This document shows positions 63,265 to 64,000 of a stretch of DNA of 64,000 bases, in pieces. The notes under the pieces are model-generated. The model was not told the origin of the DNA, made no database searches, and was given only the letters and a program-made list of their open reading frames with translations. Numbering within the stretch: position 1 is the stretch's first letter; every line of letters begins with the position of its first letter. The translations under genes were made by a program, and so were the position numbers. Source of the stretch: Streptomyces kurssanovii (GTDB taxonomy: Bacteria; Actinomycetota; Actinomycetes; Streptomycetales; Streptomycetaceae); the NCBI RefSeq assembly GCF_014649695.1, contig NZ_BMTN01000007.1:186001-250000 (forward strand), written 5' to 3'.

Positions 63265-63300
63265 CGGCTGCCTCCCGCCCGCTGTGGCGGGAGGCAGCCG
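63265..63300. terminator. Perfect 15-bp bidirectional hairpin
   Basis: CGGCTGCCTCCCGCC at 63265-63279 pairs exactly with 63286-63300 around CGCTGT, between the convergent thioesterase and TetR genes. Confidence 0.88.
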
Positions 63301-63320
63301 TCGCGTTTGCGGCAGGAAGG

Positions 63321-63941
63321 TCAGGGGCCGTCGAGCCAGTGGCGGCGGCCGAGGCTGATGAGGCGCAACTGCCGGACGGCCAGGGCACGGACCTTGTCCT
63401 CTCCGCCGGAGCCGGCCTCCAGGAAGGACGAGGCCGTCATCACCATGTGGTCGACGTACACGCCGGCCAGCATCCTGAGGTCCTCCCCGCTCCAGCCGGC
63501 CGACTCCGGTTCGCCGGCGAACGCGGCCGCCACCTCCTCGGAGAACCGGTCGAGTTGTTCACCTATCGCCGCCCGGACCGCCGCCACGCCGCCGTGCCGC
63601 TCGCGCGCGATGAAGCGGACATGGGCGGGGGAGGCGCGCACGAGTTCGGCGACCAGTGCCACGCTCCGCTCGATGCGGGCCTCGTCGTACGGCTCCCGCA
63701 GCGCCTGCCCGATGGTGAGGTGCAGGCTGCCGAGCGTCTCCTCGACGAGCGCCACGCCGAGGTCGGCCGTGTCGCGGAAGTGCCGGTAGAACGCGGTCGG
63801 CGCGACACCCACGGCCCTGGTGACCTCGCGCAGCCCGAGGCTGCTCAGGCTCTGCTCCTCGAGCAGCCGCAGTGCGGCGTCGAGGAGGGCCTGGCGGGTC
63901 TTCTGCTTCTGGGCCTGACGGATGCCGACGGTGTGACTCAT
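63321..63941 (-). CDS. TetR family transcriptional regulator
   Basis: A 206-residue repressor. The HTH is in TRQALLDAALRLLEEQSLSS followed by LREVTRAVGVAPTAFYRHF. The sequence is close to FabR/DesT-like regulators of fatty-acid unsaturation, which suggests a lipid-metabolism target, possibly a gene to the right of the window, divergently transcribed. The ATG at 63941 fits the family start; an upstream GTG at 63989 is possible. The last 20 bp (ACTCACCAGTCAGTGAA) may belong to its operator. Confidence 0.9.
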   Translation of the reverse strand: MSHTVGIRQAQKQKTRQALLDAALRLLEEQSLSSLGLREVTRAVGVAPTAFYRHFRDTADLGVALVEETLGSLHLTIGQALREPYDEARIERSVALVAELVRASPAHVRFIARERHGGVAAVRAAIGEQLDRFSEEVAAAFAGEPESAGWSGEDLRMLAGVYVDHMVMTASSFLEAGSGGEDKVRALAVRQLRLISLGRRHWLDGP

Positions 63942-64000
63942 GACATCGAGTAAACAACCGTTCTCCGAAGAAGGGAAGAGTAGACTCACCAGTCAGTGAA

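Noticed and set aside
63942-64000. Operator palindrome for the TetR regulator at the right edge
   Set aside because: Only a short imperfect repeat (GTAGACTCACCAGTC) is visible and the region is cut by the window edge.

Overview
The window is high-GC actinobacterial DNA and almost certainly Streptomyces. The signs are GTG/TTG starts, strong third-position GC, perfect GC-rich hairpins between transcription units, a complete SapB (ram/amf) morphogen locus, a glycine riboswitch ahead of gcvT, a Scabin/ScARP-type ADP-ribosyltransferase, SseB-family proteins and TTA codons confined to two genes. No rRNA, tRNA, CRISPR array or prophage was seen.

Region 1 (1-20068) is an exopolysaccharide locus. Two complete methyltransferases (FkbM and TylF/MycF types) and a truncated one lie at the left edge. 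A decayed 864-bp IS5-family element follows, with intact ends and a 3-bp target duplication. A long minus-strand operon then runs from 14665 down to 3223: UDP-xylose synthase, WecG/TagA-type transferase, methyltransferase, two GT4 enzymes, a GT2, a Wzx-type flippase, a fucosyltransferase-like enzyme and two more GT4 enzymes. Diverging from it are the priming phosphoglycosyltransferase and a DUF4012 protein. A lipoprotein glutaminyl cyclotransferase and a fused Wzz/tyrosine autokinase close the locus. The whole reads as an undecaprenyl-phosphate, Wzx-dependent pathway for a probably xylose-containing, methylated polymer. No Wzy polymerase is visible.

Region 2 (20201-36696) looks like chromosomal core: an M4 metalloprotease, a heterodimeric ABC exporter, an ABC-2 drug-type exporter followed by a histidine kinase/response regulator pair, glycogen debranching enzyme GlgX, two tandem L,D-transpeptidase lipoproteins and an enoyl-CoA hydratase.

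Region 3 (36697-44178) is the ram (amf) cluster: ramC (class III lanthipeptide synthetase), the 42-codon ramS precursor, a ramS/ramA intercistronic hairpin, ramA and ramB (ABC exporter pair), and convergent ramR. A composite inverted operator lies just upstream of ramC. ramR and the next gene, an anti-sigma-like ATPase, carry the only in-frame TTA codons I found in the window.

Region 4 (44622-63941) holds the ATPase, a secreted guanine ADP-ribosyltransferase with a suspicious 5' end, a GNAT acetyltransferase and a two-EF-hand protein. A glycine-riboswitch-controlled gcvT-gcvH-glyA-sdaA unit follows, then a P-loop kinase-like protein, two SseB proteins, a five-gene oligopeptide ABC importer, a TRIC-type channel, a double-hotdog thioesterase and a TetR regulator.
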